This document shows, one piece after another, positions 17,543 through 26,957 of a DNA stretch of 64,000 bases. This stretch comes from DASXAI01 sp963728985 (GTDB taxonomy: Bacteria > Actinomycetota > Acidimicrobiia > Acidimicrobiales > Ilumatobacteraceae). Within the stretch, counting starts at the first letter, position 1. Every line of letters begins with the position of its first letter. The stretch lies in contig CAVSME010000003.1 in the NCBI GenBank assembly GCA_963728985.1, positions 1,302,001-1,366,000 on the forward strand. The letters are read 5' to 3'. A program made the translations under genes and the position numbers. The notes beneath the pieces are model-generated. The model saw nothing but the letters and a program-made list of their open reading frames with translations. It was not told the origin of the DNA and made no database searches.

Positions 17543-18139
17543 ATGAGTGCCAGAACCCTTCGAGTCGTCGTCGTCGTCGCTGCGCTGGGTGTCGTGGCCG
17601 CCGCCTGCGGCGACGATGCCGCCGATACGGCCCCGGCCACCGCCGTCTCCACCGTTGCCCCCACCGTCACAGAGGCACCGATGACCACTGCGGCGCCATC
17701 GCCGGCAGCTACCGACATCGTCGATACGGCCGTCGCCGCCGGCGATTTCACCACGCTCGTCACGGCCGTGAAGGCGGCCGGGCTCGAGGAGACACTGCGC
17801 GGCGAGGGACCGTTCACGGTCTTCGCTCCGACCGACGACGCCTTCGCGGCGTTGCCGGCAGGCACCATTGACACCCTGCTCGAGGACCCGACCGGTGACC
17901 TGAGCGCCATCCTCACCTACCACGTGGTCGCCGGCGAGGTGCCGGCTGCCGACGTCGTCGGGCTCGACGGGCAGAAGGTCACCACCGTCAACGGTGCCAC
18001 CTTCACTGTCGCGGTCGCCGACGACGGATCGGTGACCTTGACCGACACCACGGGCAACCAGGTGGCCGTCGTCGCCACCGATGTGCTGGCGACCAACGGT
18101 GTCATCCACGTGATCGACGCCGTCCTCCTGCCCAGCTGA
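17543..18139 (+). CDS. Fasciclin-domain lipoprotein
   Basis: 198 residues. A lipoprotein signal ends in a VAAAC lipobox, followed by a Thr/Ala/Pro-rich linker to about residue 52. The rest is one complete FAS1 domain: DIVDTAVAAGDFTTLVTAVK, the H1 motif GPFTVFAPTDDAFAALP, the conserved YHVVAGEV and the C-terminal H2 motif NGVIHVIDAVLLP. Such proteins are surface adhesion or ligand-binding modules. It is divergent from the CarH-like regulator and shares the repeat-bearing intergenic region, so light or B12 status may control it. An AAGGAG box precedes the start. Confidence 0.92.
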   Translation: MSARTLRVVVVVAALGVVAAACGDDAADTAPATAVSTVAPTVTEAPMTTAAPSPAATDIVDTAVAAGDFTTLVTAVKAAGLEETLRGEGPFTVFAPTDDAFAALPAGTIDTLLEDPTGDLSAILTYHVVAGEVPAADVVGLDGQKVTTVNGATFTVAVADDGSVTLTDTTGNQVAVVATDVLATNGVIHVIDAVLLPS

Positions 18140-18157
18140 AGGGGCGCATCACCTCCC

Positions 18158-18192
18158 AGCCGGGGAGCGTCAACCCCCCACGCTCCCTGGCT
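18158..18192. terminator. Hairpin downstream of the fasciclin gene
   Basis: AGCCGGGGAGCGT (18158-18170) pairs with ACGCTCCCTGGCT (18180-18192) with one mismatch and a C-rich 9-nt loop. It starts 18 bp after the stop codon, so it is a likely intrinsic terminator. Confidence 0.65.
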
Positions 18193-18235
18193 AGGAGACC
18201 TGCAGGCGTACTGCCACGACTGACAAGCGCACGCG

Positions 18236-18698
18236 ATCTTCGATCGGAACACCGGGAGAGGCAACTGCTCGACAAGGAAGCCGCATCGATCGTGTGGCAG
18301 GACCCCGAGCTGGTGTTCACGACGTGGGTGGGCACGCCGCTCGAGCGGGCAATGTCAACCGCCACTTCATCGAGCTCTGTGCCAAGGCCGGGCTGCGCCG
18401 GATCCGTATCCATGACTTGAGACATACGTGCGCGTCACTGCTGCTGGCTCAGGGAGTCGCCCCTCGGGTCGTGATGGAGACGCTGGGGCATAGCCAGATC
18501 GGCATCACGATGAACCTGTACAGCCATGTGATGCCGGTCGTGCAGCGCGACGCGGCCCAACGGATGAACGTACTTCTGGACCCGGTTGCCGTCACTGCTG
18601 CCGTCAAGGACGAGGAGCGAGCGAAGCGAGAAAGATCGTTCCGCAGGTCAGGTCAGCGCGCTCGGAGGGACTCGAACCCCCAACCTTCTGATCCGTAG
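18236..18698 (+). pseudogene. Remnant of tyrosine recombinase of the older element
   Basis: Only the C-terminal part of an integrase remains. Residues LVFTTWVGTPLE are in one frame; after a one-base shift near 18345 the protein continues NVNRHFIELCAKAGLRRIRI, HDLRHTCASLLLAQGV, LGHSQIGITMNLYSHV. This carries the His-x-x-Arg, the His and the nucleophile Tyr, but the N-terminal and core-binding domains and the first catalytic Arg are gone. The frame runs on into att2, giving an artificial SNPQPSDP tail encoded by tRNA sequence. That position next to att marks it as the integrase of the older element. Confidence 0.85.
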
Positions 18699-18700
18699 TC
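18655..18700. repeat. att2: middle tRNA-Arg 3'-end fragment
   Basis: 46 bp identical to 38104-38149 in and beside the intact tRNA-Arg(ACG) gene; no 5' half is present. It is shared by the right end of the older unit and the left end of the younger one. Confidence 0.9.
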
Positions 18701-18816
18701 GATTTGGCTGCGTTCGTATGGTGTCGGCTCATGTCGCCCCATGCCGTCTAGCTGGCATTTCGTCGCGTCTCCTGAACGTGGCGGCACAGTGACATCACGG
18801 CGAACCATCAGACGAA

Positions 18817-18838
18817 TGCATACATCGTGCATACATCG
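18817..18838. repeat. Tandem 11-bp repeat at left island end (candidate arm site)
   Basis: TGCATACATCG occurs twice head to tail at 18817-18838, about 120 bp inside att2. The same motif pair recurs at the other island end (38003-38024) and nowhere else I noticed, which suggests integrase or excisionase arm-type binding. Confidence 0.55.
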
Positions 18839-19381
18839 GCCGTGAGTTCGACTGCTGTTCGACCTGTAGTCGGCGGGGCCGAGCAAGCGTCCCGGCGCTA
18901 TGGCGGCAACCACGCGTAGTGTGCGAGGTCGACGGGACCATACGGGCGCCTACTCCTTCGGCCCGCTCGCGACCACGTCAGGACGGTCCCCGATGGCGGT
19001 GCGCACGTCGACACCGAGGGTTGCCTCGACATCCTGGCTCGATCTCACCCCTCAGGAGAACTCACGCCCGTGCTGCCAGTCGCCCTGTCGATCGCGGAGG
19101 ACACGCAAGCCGAGCCTGCCGTTCGGAGCGAACTCTTGTGCCTGCGACTGAGCGACATGGGCCCGCCCCGTCGACTGACGGGGCCGCCACAGAACGGTGG
19201 ATATCGGGCACCCGATAAGGGCCGGTCTGGGCTTCGGGGTCATCGGGCGGTGCCGGCGAGGAAGGCGGCCACGGTGGTCGACGCACCAGCCAGCATGCCG
19301 TCATCGGCAGCGGGCATCCGGCTCGCTCCGTCCCGACACGCGACGTCCGACTGAGCCGCGGGACATGGGCCACGACGAACG
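18839..19381. other. Region without a convincing gene
   Basis: Several short overlapping open frames exist on both strands, but none shows a fold, a good start or consistent codon use. It is probably decayed island DNA downstream of the TauE/SafE-like gene. Confidence 0.5.
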
Positions 19382-20110
19382 TCACCGGACCGCGAACACG
19401 ATGGCCGACGCACCGGCGGCGAACATGAGCGCGAGGACGAGCCAGCGGAACCGCTCGCCGTGAACGTGTCGACGTGTCGGCCAGCCGAGGGCCTGGCCAA
19501 CGATCCAGGCAGGCATCGCCAGCGCCGCCGCCCTCAGACCGTCGCTCGTGACCTTGCCATCGAGGGCGAAGATCACGATGGCGGCCACGTTGCTGAACGC
19601 GAAGACCGCGAGGATCGTCGCTCGGAACCGATCCGCGGCCAACTCGCGCCCTTGGAGGACGAACACCAGAGGTGGCCCGTTCGTGCCCAGCGAAGTGTTG
19701 AGGACCCCAGAGAGGAAGCCCGCAGCGTGGTCGAGCGTCGGACCGACGTGGTTCAGCCGCACGCGCGCCGCCAAGAGCCCGGTTGCCACCAGCACAGCGA
19801 TCCCGAGCACGATTCGCAACCAACTGTCGGCGACCACGTTCAGCGCGACGAGCCCAAAAGGCATGCCGAGGTAGGCAGCGATCACGAGCCGCCGAACGAG
19901 CGGCCGTACGGCATGGGCACGCTGGTGCAACGCCTGCCAGAGGCTGGCAACGCCGCCGAGGAGCGTGGCGATGACGACCGCCTGCTCGACGGGGATCGCG
20001 AGCGTCATGATCGGCATCGCCAGTAGCGCGAACCCGAACCCTGCGATTACCTGCACGAACGACGCCAACAGGACCGCGAGGGCCACGACGGTCAAGTCAC
20101 CCGTAGACAC
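19382..20110 (-). CDS. TauE/SafE-family membrane exporter
   Basis: 242 residues, GTG start at 20110. About eight hydrophobic helices in two similar halves. The N-terminal half has the family motif VIAGFGFALLAMPIM with nearby IPVEQAVVIATLLGG. The second half has SGVLNTSLGTNGPPLVFVLQGR, the equivalent inverted motif. TauE/SafE proteins export small sulfonates or sulfite. The specific substrate is not readable. It is an island cargo gene and appears intact, unlike most of its neighbours. Confidence 0.88.
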   Translation of the reverse strand: MSTGDLTVVALAVLLASFVQVIAGFGFALLAMPIMTLAIPVEQAVVIATLLGGVASLWQALHQRAHAVRPLVRRLVIAAYLGMPFGLVALNVVADSWLRIVLGIAVLVATGLLAARVRLNHVGPTLDHAAGFLSGVLNTSLGTNGPPLVFVLQGRELAADRFRATILAVFAFSNVAAIVIFALDGKVTSDGLRAAALAMPAWIVGQALGWPTRRHVHGERFRWLVLALMFAAGASAIVFAVR

Positions 20111-20699
20111 GAGACCATCATGGCCTTGAGTCCTTCGCCGCCCGATGGCGCCCGAAATCCCAGCACTGTGGTCCCCCGAAACTCCACGACGTACTCACCG
20201 CTGCGAACGTGCCACGTGCACCAACAAGTGGATTACCGGCCCGGGAACCGGCGAACTGCGGTGATCGCCGCGCCCGGTAATGGCCGATATGCGAGTAGGG
20301 AGTTGCGGTCGGCTGGCGCTCAGATCGGCGTCCGGATCGGGCGAAGGCCCTGCTGCCGACTGGCTCCCGGAAAGCGAAGACCACCGAGCCCACCCGTAGC
20401 GTCCGGAAAGGGCCGTCCGGGCCGACGTCGGGACCGGTGAGGTAGGCGCTGGTTGATGCTCGGGGCACACTGGACCGTGGCCTTCATAGGCAGTCAGCGG
20501 ATCTACCCGTTGGCGGCCAACAGCCGCTGCCCACTCACGGCCACATCCCCACGCTCCCTGGTCGACACGATGCGACGAGTTCGCCGGTGCCGCCCGGCAC
20601 CGGCACCTCGGCGATGGGCAGGCCAACGAGCTGCCCGCGTGTTCAGGGGCAGTTCCCCGTCCGCCGACACGCGTCGTGAGCCGTCTGATTGAGTATCCG
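20111..20699. other. Gene-free stretch upstream of IS110
   Basis: No open frame here is convincing on either strand. It probably combines the promoter region of the TauE/SafE-like gene and decayed island DNA up to the IS110 left end. Confidence 0.5.
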
Positions 20700-20915
20700 C
20701 CACGACGGTGCGGCGTGTTCGTAGCGTCCAGAGATCTTGACGGCAGGGCTCCCGAACCGTCTGCCGGTCGCTGCTGCGGCTTGGCTTCCGAACGAGGTGC
20801 CTGTCGTCGGGTCTTGTCGTGGCCTGGCTCGAAAGAGGCGTGAACGCGCAGACACCGAGCTGCAATCAGACATGCCGACCACGGTTCTCGACACGCTCAA
20901 CGAGAAGGGGCATCG
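20700..20915 (+). ncRNA. Candidate IS110 bridge-RNA region
   Basis: IS110-group elements encode a structured bridge RNA in the non-coding left end, just upstream of the transposase, which specifies target and donor DNA. Here about 215 bp without a gene precede the IS110 transposase start, and hairpins are visible, for example CGGCAG (20741-20746) with CTGCCG (20761-20766). The exact element boundary and RNA ends cannot be fixed from this one copy. Confidence 0.35.
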
Positions 20916-21933
20916 ATGACGGTGATGATCGGTATCGATCCGCACAAGGGATCGCACACGACGGTGGCGGTCGACGTTGGCGAGCGGAGCCTGGCCGAGC
21001 TGCGGGTGCGGTCGGGCGCCAAGCAGCTGGACCGGCTGCTGGGGTGGGCGGAGCGGTTCCCGCAGCGCACCTGGGCGGTCGAGAACGCCACCGGCCTCGG
21101 CTACTTGCTCGCCCAGCAACTGGTCGTGGCCGGCGAGCGGGTCCTGGACGTGCAGCCGAAGCTGGCGGCGCGGGTGCGGCTGCTGGCCACCGAGTCGACC
21201 AACAAGAACGACCCCCATGACGCGCTGTCGGTGGCCATCGCCGCGCTGCGGTCACCGTCGCCGAAGCACGTCGTTCTCGAGGATCACGGGGCGGTGATGA
21301 AGCCGTGGGCCGAGACGTCACCGGAACCTGTCGAGCACCCGCACCCAGATCGTCTGCCGTCTGCACGCGGTGCTGTGCGACCTGGTCGCCGGCGGCGTCC
21401 CCGACGAGATCTATGCAGGTAAGGCGGCTGAATTGCTGGCCGGTGTCGAGCCCGACAGCGCCATCGCCGCCGCTCGTGTCGAATTGGCCGAGGAGCTCAT
21501 CGAGGACCTCCGCCGCGTCGACGGCCAGCTCGCCGAGTCGAAGAAACGGCTCGAGCAGGTAGTCGCCGCGTCCGGCACAACCACCATCAACATCTTCGGC
21601 GTCGGCCCCTCCGTGGCCGCCACCGTCGTCGGCGTCACCGGCGACATCGCCCGCTTCCCCACCCGCGACCGCTTCGCCGCCTTCAACGGCACCGCCCCCA
21701 CCGAGGTGTCCTCCGGCGGGCGCAAGGTGTGGCGGCTCTCCCGCCGCGGCAACCGCACCCTCAACCACGCCATCCACATGGCCGCCGTCACTCAACTTCG
21801 GTTCGCGCACAACCCCGGCCACGGCTACTACGACCGCAAGATCGCCGAGGGCAAAACACCCAAAGAAGCGCTGCGGGCGCTCAAGCGTCGCATCAGCGAT
21901 GGGCTTCCCCCGAAACCGTGGAGGGGTTGCTGA
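20916..21933 (+). pseudogene. IS110-family transposase, frameshifted
   Basis: The N-terminal DEDD RuvC-like half is intact: MIGIDPHKGSHTTVAVDV, WAVENATGLGYLL, then STNKNDPHDALSVA. A single extra base near 21315 breaks the frame after WAE. In the next frame the protein resumes RHRNLSSTRTQIVCRLHAVL and continues through the C-terminal domain with the serine motif FGVGPSVAATVVG, GTAPTEVSSGG and RRGNRTLNHAIHMAA. Combined length (about 340-400 residues) is normal. IS110 enzymes have no known programmed frameshift here, so it is probably inactive or a sequencing error. It lies next to, and seems to cut into, the IS3 orfB end. Confidence 0.85.
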
Positions 21934-22932
21934 TAGCTGATGGAGCCTCGCATTCGCCGGCACCCTGATGCCATCGGATCGCTCCGGAGGCTCGGGGGCG
22001 ATCTGAGAGGCCGGTTTCACGCGGCCTGCCGGCTTGGGCTGCCTCGGCATGTCGTTGGGCGAGAGCCTGCTCGTAGGCGACCGGTGGGAGCATCTCGCAG
22101 CTGCTGTGCCGGCGCCGGTGGTTGTAGGCGTCGATGAACCGGGCGACCTCGCGGCGGGCCTGGTCCTTGGTGGCGAAGCGGTCGCCGGGACAGGAGCTCG
22201 TGCTCGAGGGTCGAGTTGAAGCTCTCGGCGGCGGCGTTGTCCAGCGCCGAGCCGACCCGGCCCATCGACTGGGTGACGCCGAGCGCCCGGCAGGCGCTGG
22301 CGAAGAGGTCGCCGACGTACTCGCCGCCCTTGTCGGTGTGGAAGATCACGCCGTCGACGTCGCCGCCGCGCACCGCCGCGGCCATGCACAGCGCCGCCTT
22401 GGCCACCGCCGAGTCGTGGTGCTCGCTCATGGCGAAGCCGGGCAGCCGGCGCGACGCCAGGTCCAACACGGTGGCCAGGTAGAGCTTGCCTTCGTCGGTG
22501 GGGATCTCGGTCAGGTCCCCGCACCAGCGTTGATCGATCCGCTCGGCACTGAAGTCTCGCTTCACCAGGTCCGGGATCGGCGCCGCCGCCTTGTCGGGGC
22601 GGGTCAGGCAGCGTCGCTTGCGCTTCGGGGACCGGCCCTGAAGGCCCTGGCGGGCCATCGAGGCCGCCACCGTGTTGACCGACACCCGCCAGCCGGCCTC
22701 GACGAGGTCCTCGAACACCCGGGGCGACCCGTAGGTGCCCGGCGTGCCGCCCGAGTCGTCGAACGACGCCTTCACCGCCTCGTCGAGCTCGGCCCGGCGC
22801 CGCTGGCGGGCGGTGGGTCCGGTCGTGCCACTTGTAGAACCACGACTCGGTCACCCCCAGCCACCGGCAGCACTTCGCGTGGGGAACCCGATACTCGGTC
22901 CTCTGGGAGGCGATGAACGACGCCACGCTCAT
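21893..22932 (-). pseudogene. IS3-family transposase OrfB, frameshifted
   Basis: It starts MSVASFIASQRTEYRVPHAK at ATG 22932, overlapping the OrfA stop by ATGA. A first shift of one base lies after FYKWHDR (near 22820). The main block then reads EAVKASFDDSGGTPGTYGSP and includes the DDE core: RWCGDLTEI, FHTDKGGEY and DNAAAESFNSTLE. A second shift after LLSRR (near 22185) moves to FATKDQARREVARFIDAYNH, ending MLPPVAYEQALAQRH. Family and catalytic triad are sure, but two frameshifts mean no working transposase. The tail runs into IS110 DNA, which suggests IS110 truncated this end. Confidence 0.85.
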
Positions 22933-23216
22933 CGCGTCGCCTCCTTGACCCACAGGACCACGGATCGCTTGAGGACATCACGCTCCATCCGCAGCTCGGC
23001 GTTCTCCGCTCGAGCTGCTGGAACCGGCGCGCTCATCGACGCTCAGGCCTTCCTTCTCGCCGCGCTCGACCCGGTCCCGATCCACCCAGTTGCCCAAGGT
23101 CCCCGGGTTGATCCCCAGGTCCCTGGCCACCGCGCGATCGGCTTGCCGGTCTCCCGCACGATCCGGACCGCGCCCTCACGGAACTCGGGGTCGTACTTCC
23201 GTCGTGTCTCTGGCAT
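22929..23216 (-). pseudogene. IS3-family OrfA, frameshifted
   Basis: It begins MPETRRKYDPEFREGAVRIV at 23216, the standard HTH start of IS3 OrfA. The frame breaks after GKPIA, where VARDLGINPGTLGNWVDRDR should follow and does so only one base off. A later shift precedes ENAELRMERDVLKRSVVLWV, the leucine-zipper-like end. The stop overlaps the OrfB start. This is part of the same dead IS3 copy. Confidence 0.82.
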
Positions 23217-23623
23217 CACCACTCCTCATAGGGGATGCCTCCACGCTTCGGGGGGATGCCCGCGATGCCCTCTGGGTCGCCATGGCTGCCGACGCCCGAC
23301 GCGCCGCCGCCGTGACCTCAGCGGCGCCGGCGAAGGCGGGCTCGGGAGGGCAACCGGGGAGCGACTCTGTCGCCAGCGCGGCCGGCTCTCACCCCGATAC
23401 ACCGGCTCTTCGGCCAAGCCACTCCCGAACCCGACCGAAGGCTACGACCACCAAGACGAGGTCGCGACGCACGACGCCCAGACCGCCAGCCAGGACCCGA
23501 AGAACTCCTTGACAAACAAAGAGGACTCGATATGGGCGGCGGGTCGGGCGCAGTCAGATCAGTCCACCGTCGCGCCCTAGCGATCAGGCAGATATGGCGA
23601 GGTCGAGCCGAATGCTTTCGGGT

Positions 23624-24318
23624 TCACGCGGGCGGTCGGGGCAGCGTGATGAGAGTCCCGAGCCCGAGGAGCAGCACGACGGTGCCGACGACCACAAGCC
23701 CGATACGCACGCCCCGGATCGGGAAGTGGCCGCTGATCGCGACTAGAAACAGCACCATCGCGAGATAGACGGTGACCCGGACGTACTGGTCGGCGTGGGT
23801 CCCGGCTGTCTGACCGTCGGCGTACAGGTGATCGGCCTTGGCATTGAGCACGTTCGCCTTCTCCTGACCGGGCTGCCTGTACGCCGACATGTACGTAGGC
23901 CCTCGAGGCGCGTCCGGATTGTGCTCGGGATCGGTGCGCTGCCACACGTCGAACGCGACTTGGAACTCGGGCCGGAACCTGCGTTCCGCGACCGTCATCG
24001 CCTCGTCGTTCTTCGCGACGTAGGCGGCGAACCAGGCCCCAAACGCCGACGAGTCGAGGCTGCGCGTCTCGAGCGCGTCTAGGTTCGCGGTGCTCGCTTC
24101 CGTACGAGCCGTCGATGCGTTCGCAAGATCGAGACGTGATCCGTGCTCCACTTGGCCGAGGCGAAGCCTGAGTACGCCGCGACGAACGCGACGATTGCCA
24201 ACAGCACGGCCTCGATGATGGTGATGGCGCGGTCTCGTGTCGCACCCACATGGCCGGTGTGGTGGTGGTGCTCGTTGCTCTCCTTGCCGACCTCGGCTGC
24301 GGACAAGCCTTCGGCCAC
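23624..24318 (-). pseudogene. Three-helix membrane protein of unknown function, frameshifted
   Basis: A GTG at 24318 is the best start because an AAGGAGG box sits 5 bp upstream (24324-24330). The first frame gives a His-rich cytoplasmic start (SNEHHHHTGHVG) and a helix AITIIEAVLLAIVAFVAAYS. A one-base shift after SAKW (near 24145) leads to SRLDLANASTARTEASTANL, a long coiled segment with AWFAAYVAKNDEAMTVAERR, and two final helices (VTVYLAMVLFLVAIS, GLVVVGTVVLLLGLG). The topology resembles DUF4337-like proteins, but I cannot assign a family with confidence. Only one lesion is visible, so a sequencing error is possible. Confidence 0.6.
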
Positions 24319-24345
24319 ACGATCCTCCTTCGAAGGTTGCAGCAT

Positions 24346-25202
24346 TGCGTCGAGACTCGATGATCTCGCATCGAGAGGTACTACAGCCGGTCAACGCTCC
24401 AGATTGCCCTGATCTGGTGCGAAGCTGACATACCGCCCGTCGTACGTGCCAGCTGAGCCTGGCGTACGACGTCTGGGATTGTGAGCCGACGATGAGTAGG
24501 TGGGGCGCGATGTCGTCGGCCGCGTCGAAGTCGTCGAGGTCGGGCAGGCTGTAGCGGCTGTCCCAGCGCCACCACATCCGACACGTCCGGCACTGGCGCC
24601 AGCTCGGGTGCCCGGGCGGGCGGTGCACGTTGGCCGCGTCCGTCAGGCTGTGCCCTGAGTGCACGTGGTCGGCTCGGCGTGGACCAGGCGACGGGGTGCC
24701 ATTGCCTCCGAGCTTGCCGGGGGTTGTCGGGACAGGCACCATTCCGGTCTGGGGCCGCCAGGAGCCGAGCTTTCGCCCGGGATGGATCAAGGGCGGCCTC
24801 ACGAACGTGTGTGCGTGCCTTCTGGGGCGGCTTCACTCTTGCGGGTCCGATCGGATCCAGCCGACGGTGCCCGGGGCCGACCTTGCCGTCCCGCGACCGA
24901 GCCGTCGGGCCGGGCCAGCGACACCGTGACGGTGATTGCCGACAGGCCCCCTCTACCAGGGTGTCTGCGGCCCCAGGGATTGCTGGGTAGTGCCGAAGGT
25001 CGCGCGTGGCAACCGTGAGCGATCTGTCGCGCCCAGAGCGGACGTCGGCGGCTCGAATAGCCGTCGATCTGTCGCGGCCGCCGCCGGCGTTCTCACATGA
25101 CGGGGCGTCGCCCGGCGTGCGCGCGAACGTCGCAGGCACCGATGTTCGGAGCCGCAGCGCTCCAGGCAACTTCGGTTGGTCGCCTCAGCCTTGTCTACCT
25201 CG
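24346..25202. other. Long region without an assignable gene
   Basis: About 850 bp. The most protein-like stretch is on the minus strand at about 24402-24620, with a CxxC pair (WRQCRTCRMWWRWD) and acidic FDAADDIAP, but it lacks a clear start, end or family. It may be a remnant gene in decayed island DNA. Confidence 0.4.
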
Positions 25203-26945
25203 CTACGACACCGTCCAGGTCTCGACATTCCACGTCAGGCCCTGGAACGTCGGGTTCGGGCGGATGCCGTGTACGTTCTTGGCCCAGGCGACGACCGCTG
25301 GTGTTTGGTAGAGCGGCAGGGTCGCTAGGTCTTCCCAGAGCAGGGTGTCGGCTCGGTTGGCCGCCTCGACCAGCTTCGTCTCGTCTGTCTCCGTCGACAA
25401 CACGTCCAACAGGGTGTCGACGTTGGTGTTCGAGTACGAGCCGAAGTTCGAGGCCAGATCGTGGGGGCTGGCGGGCGTGTGGTACGTCGACCGCTGTTGT
25501 GAGAGCTGCGGAGCGCCCGTCCAGGAGAAGTCGACGGCTTCAAAGTTCCCGTCGGCGACCCGGTTGGACCAGTTGGGTTCGCTGTCGTCGACAATGGCGA
25601 TGCCGGCAGCGGCACACGACGCCTGCGCCAACTGGGCGATGGCCGACCGTGGCGCAACGTTCTTGTGCAGGAGCTCGAACTCGAGGCGGTTGCCGTTCTT
25701 GGCGTAGACGTCTCCGTCGAGCCGCCAGCCATCGGCTTCCAGGGCGGCCTTGGCGGCGGAGATGTCGACGCGGTCATAGCGGCCACCGCTGGTATCGGCA
25801 TAGCCCGCCTGGTTCGGGAAGAGCATCCGATTCTGGAGCAGTACGGCGTCGCTCTGGGATGGCTTCACGAGCTTGTCGAGGATGTCCTGGCGGGGGATGC
25901 AGTGGGCTACGGCCTGGCGTACGGCCTTGTCGCGGAACAGAGGGAACTGAAAGTTGAAGTCGATGTGCTCGAAGGTGAAGGAGCCGCCGATCGAGACGGT
26001 CACGCCGGTGAGGTCCTTCAGCCGGCTGACGCCGTCGGGGTCGGTTCCGGCTCCGTCGATCACACTCACCTCGCGATTGACGAGCGCCTGGGCTTGGGCG
26101 GCCTCGCTCGTGACCACCCGGAAGACGATCGTGTCGAGCCGTCCCGCCGGTCCCCAGTAGCGCTCGTTGCGCACGAGGGTGACGGCTTGATCGCCGTCGA
26201 TCCGGCCGATCCGGTATGGTCCCGCGGAGAGCGCGACGGCCGGGTCGAACGTGTTCTCGGTGTTGAACCCGTTGTTCCAGAAATCGGCGACCTTCTTCAG
26301 CGTGGCGATGTCGCGGGCCTCGTAGGCGGTACGGATGGCCGACGGCGATGCCAGGCCGGCGTGAGCGGCGACCACGTGAGCAGGCATCAAGTTCGCCACC
26401 AGCGACTTCCAGTCGGAGAATGGCGAGGCGTAGCTCACCGTGGCGGTCTTTCCGTCCGCCGAGCATGCTACGCCGGCGATCTGGTCCCATCCGGTGGTGG
26501 ACGCGGGCTCGAAGAGCGGGCTGGTGTCGGCGTCCTTCACCGCACCGTTGTCGGCCACCCAGGCCAAGTACACGTCGTCACAGCTGACGGGCTGCCCGTC
26601 GCTCCATGCGGCGCGCGGGTTGAGGCTGTAGTCGACGACGAGGGGTCGGTCACTCGTCTTGGTGACGGCGGCCAGATCGGAGTTGACGACGACATTGGCA
26701 CGTTCGTCGAACTTCACGATCCACGGCTGTACCGCGTTGAGGACATTTTGGTTCCATGTGCTGTTGCCGTTCGCCGAGAGGGTGTTGTAGGAGTTGAACG
26801 GGTTCGTGAGGACCAGGGTGACCGTGCCGCCGGTCGTCGACGACGAGCCCGCACTTGACCCGGAACTGCCGCCGCTGTCGCAGGCTGCGAGAATGAGGAC
26901 GAGGGCGCATACTGCCCGCGTCGCCGACCTGGTGTGACGGTCCAT
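25203..26945 (-). CDS. Family 5 solute-binding lipoprotein (peptide-type ABC substrate-binding)
   Basis: 580 residues. The lipoprotein signal ends VLILAACDSGG (Cys about 22), followed by a Ser/Gly linker. The body matches SBP_bac_5: WIVKFDERANVVVNSDLA, DYSLNPRAAWSDGQPVSCDD (the family W-x-DG-xP motif), GAGTDPDGVSRLKDLTGV, FRDKAVRQAVAHCIPRQDIL and the C-terminal DLATLPLYQTPAVVAWAKNV. Such proteins bind peptides or other small ligands for ABC import or for sensing. No permease or ATPase gene is nearby, so it may act with a transporter elsewhere or as a sensor. It lies 12 bp downstream of the large regulator and is probably cotranscribed. Confidence 0.9.
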   Translation of the reverse strand: MDRHTRSATRAVCALVLILAACDSGGSSGSSAGSSSTTGGTVTLVLTNPFNSYNTLSANGNSTWNQNVLNAVQPWIVKFDERANVVVNSDLAAVTKTSDRPLVVDYSLNPRAAWSDGQPVSCDDVYLAWVADNGAVKDADTSPLFEPASTTGWDQIAGVACSADGKTATVSYASPFSDWKSLVANLMPAHVVAAHAGLASPSAIRTAYEARDIATLKKVADFWNNGFNTENTFDPAVALSAGPYRIGRIDGDQAVTLVRNERYWGPAGRLDTIVFRVVTSEAAQAQALVNREVSVIDGAGTDPDGVSRLKDLTGVTVSIGGSFTFEHIDFNFQFPLFRDKAVRQAVAHCIPRQDILDKLVKPSQSDAVLLQNRMLFPNQAGYADTSGGRYDRVDISAAKAALEADGWRLDGDVYAKNGNRLEFELLHKNVAPRSAIAQLAQASCAAAGIAIVDDSEPNWSNRVADGNFEAVDFSWTGAPQLSQQRSTYHTPASPHDLASNFGSYSNTNVDTLLDVLSTETDETKLVEAANRADTLLWEDLATLPLYQTPAVVAWAKNVHGIRPNPTFQGLTWNVETWTVS

Positions 26946-26957
26946 GTCCGGTTCCTC

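Larger units (their letters stand above)
12512..18700. mobile_element. Older, decayed integrated element with ABC/CarH/fasciclin cargo
   Basis: This unit of about 6.2 kb lies between att1 and att2, both fragments of the same tRNA-Arg gene. It contains a decayed phage-type HTH gene at its left end and a truncated, frameshifted integrase ending in att2 at its right end. The intact genes between (ABC exporter, B12-type regulator, fasciclin lipoprotein) would be cargo. That they arrived with the element is inference; they could also have moved in later. Confidence 0.6.

Noticed and set aside
12512..18700. tRNA-like fragments at 12512-12555 and 18655-18700 as tRNA genes
   Set aside because: Both lack the 5' half (acceptor 5' strand and D arm). 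They are att scars.
20111..20699. Several overlapping 80-140 codon frames as small genes
   Set aside because: None has a family feature or start signal, and all frames are open because of high GC content.
20916..23216. Programmed frameshifting in the IS110 and IS3 transposases
   Set aside because: IS3 uses a -1 shift between OrfA and OrfB, but here the breaks are inside OrfA, inside OrfB twice, and inside the IS110 catalytic protein, without slippery sequences; they look like mutations.
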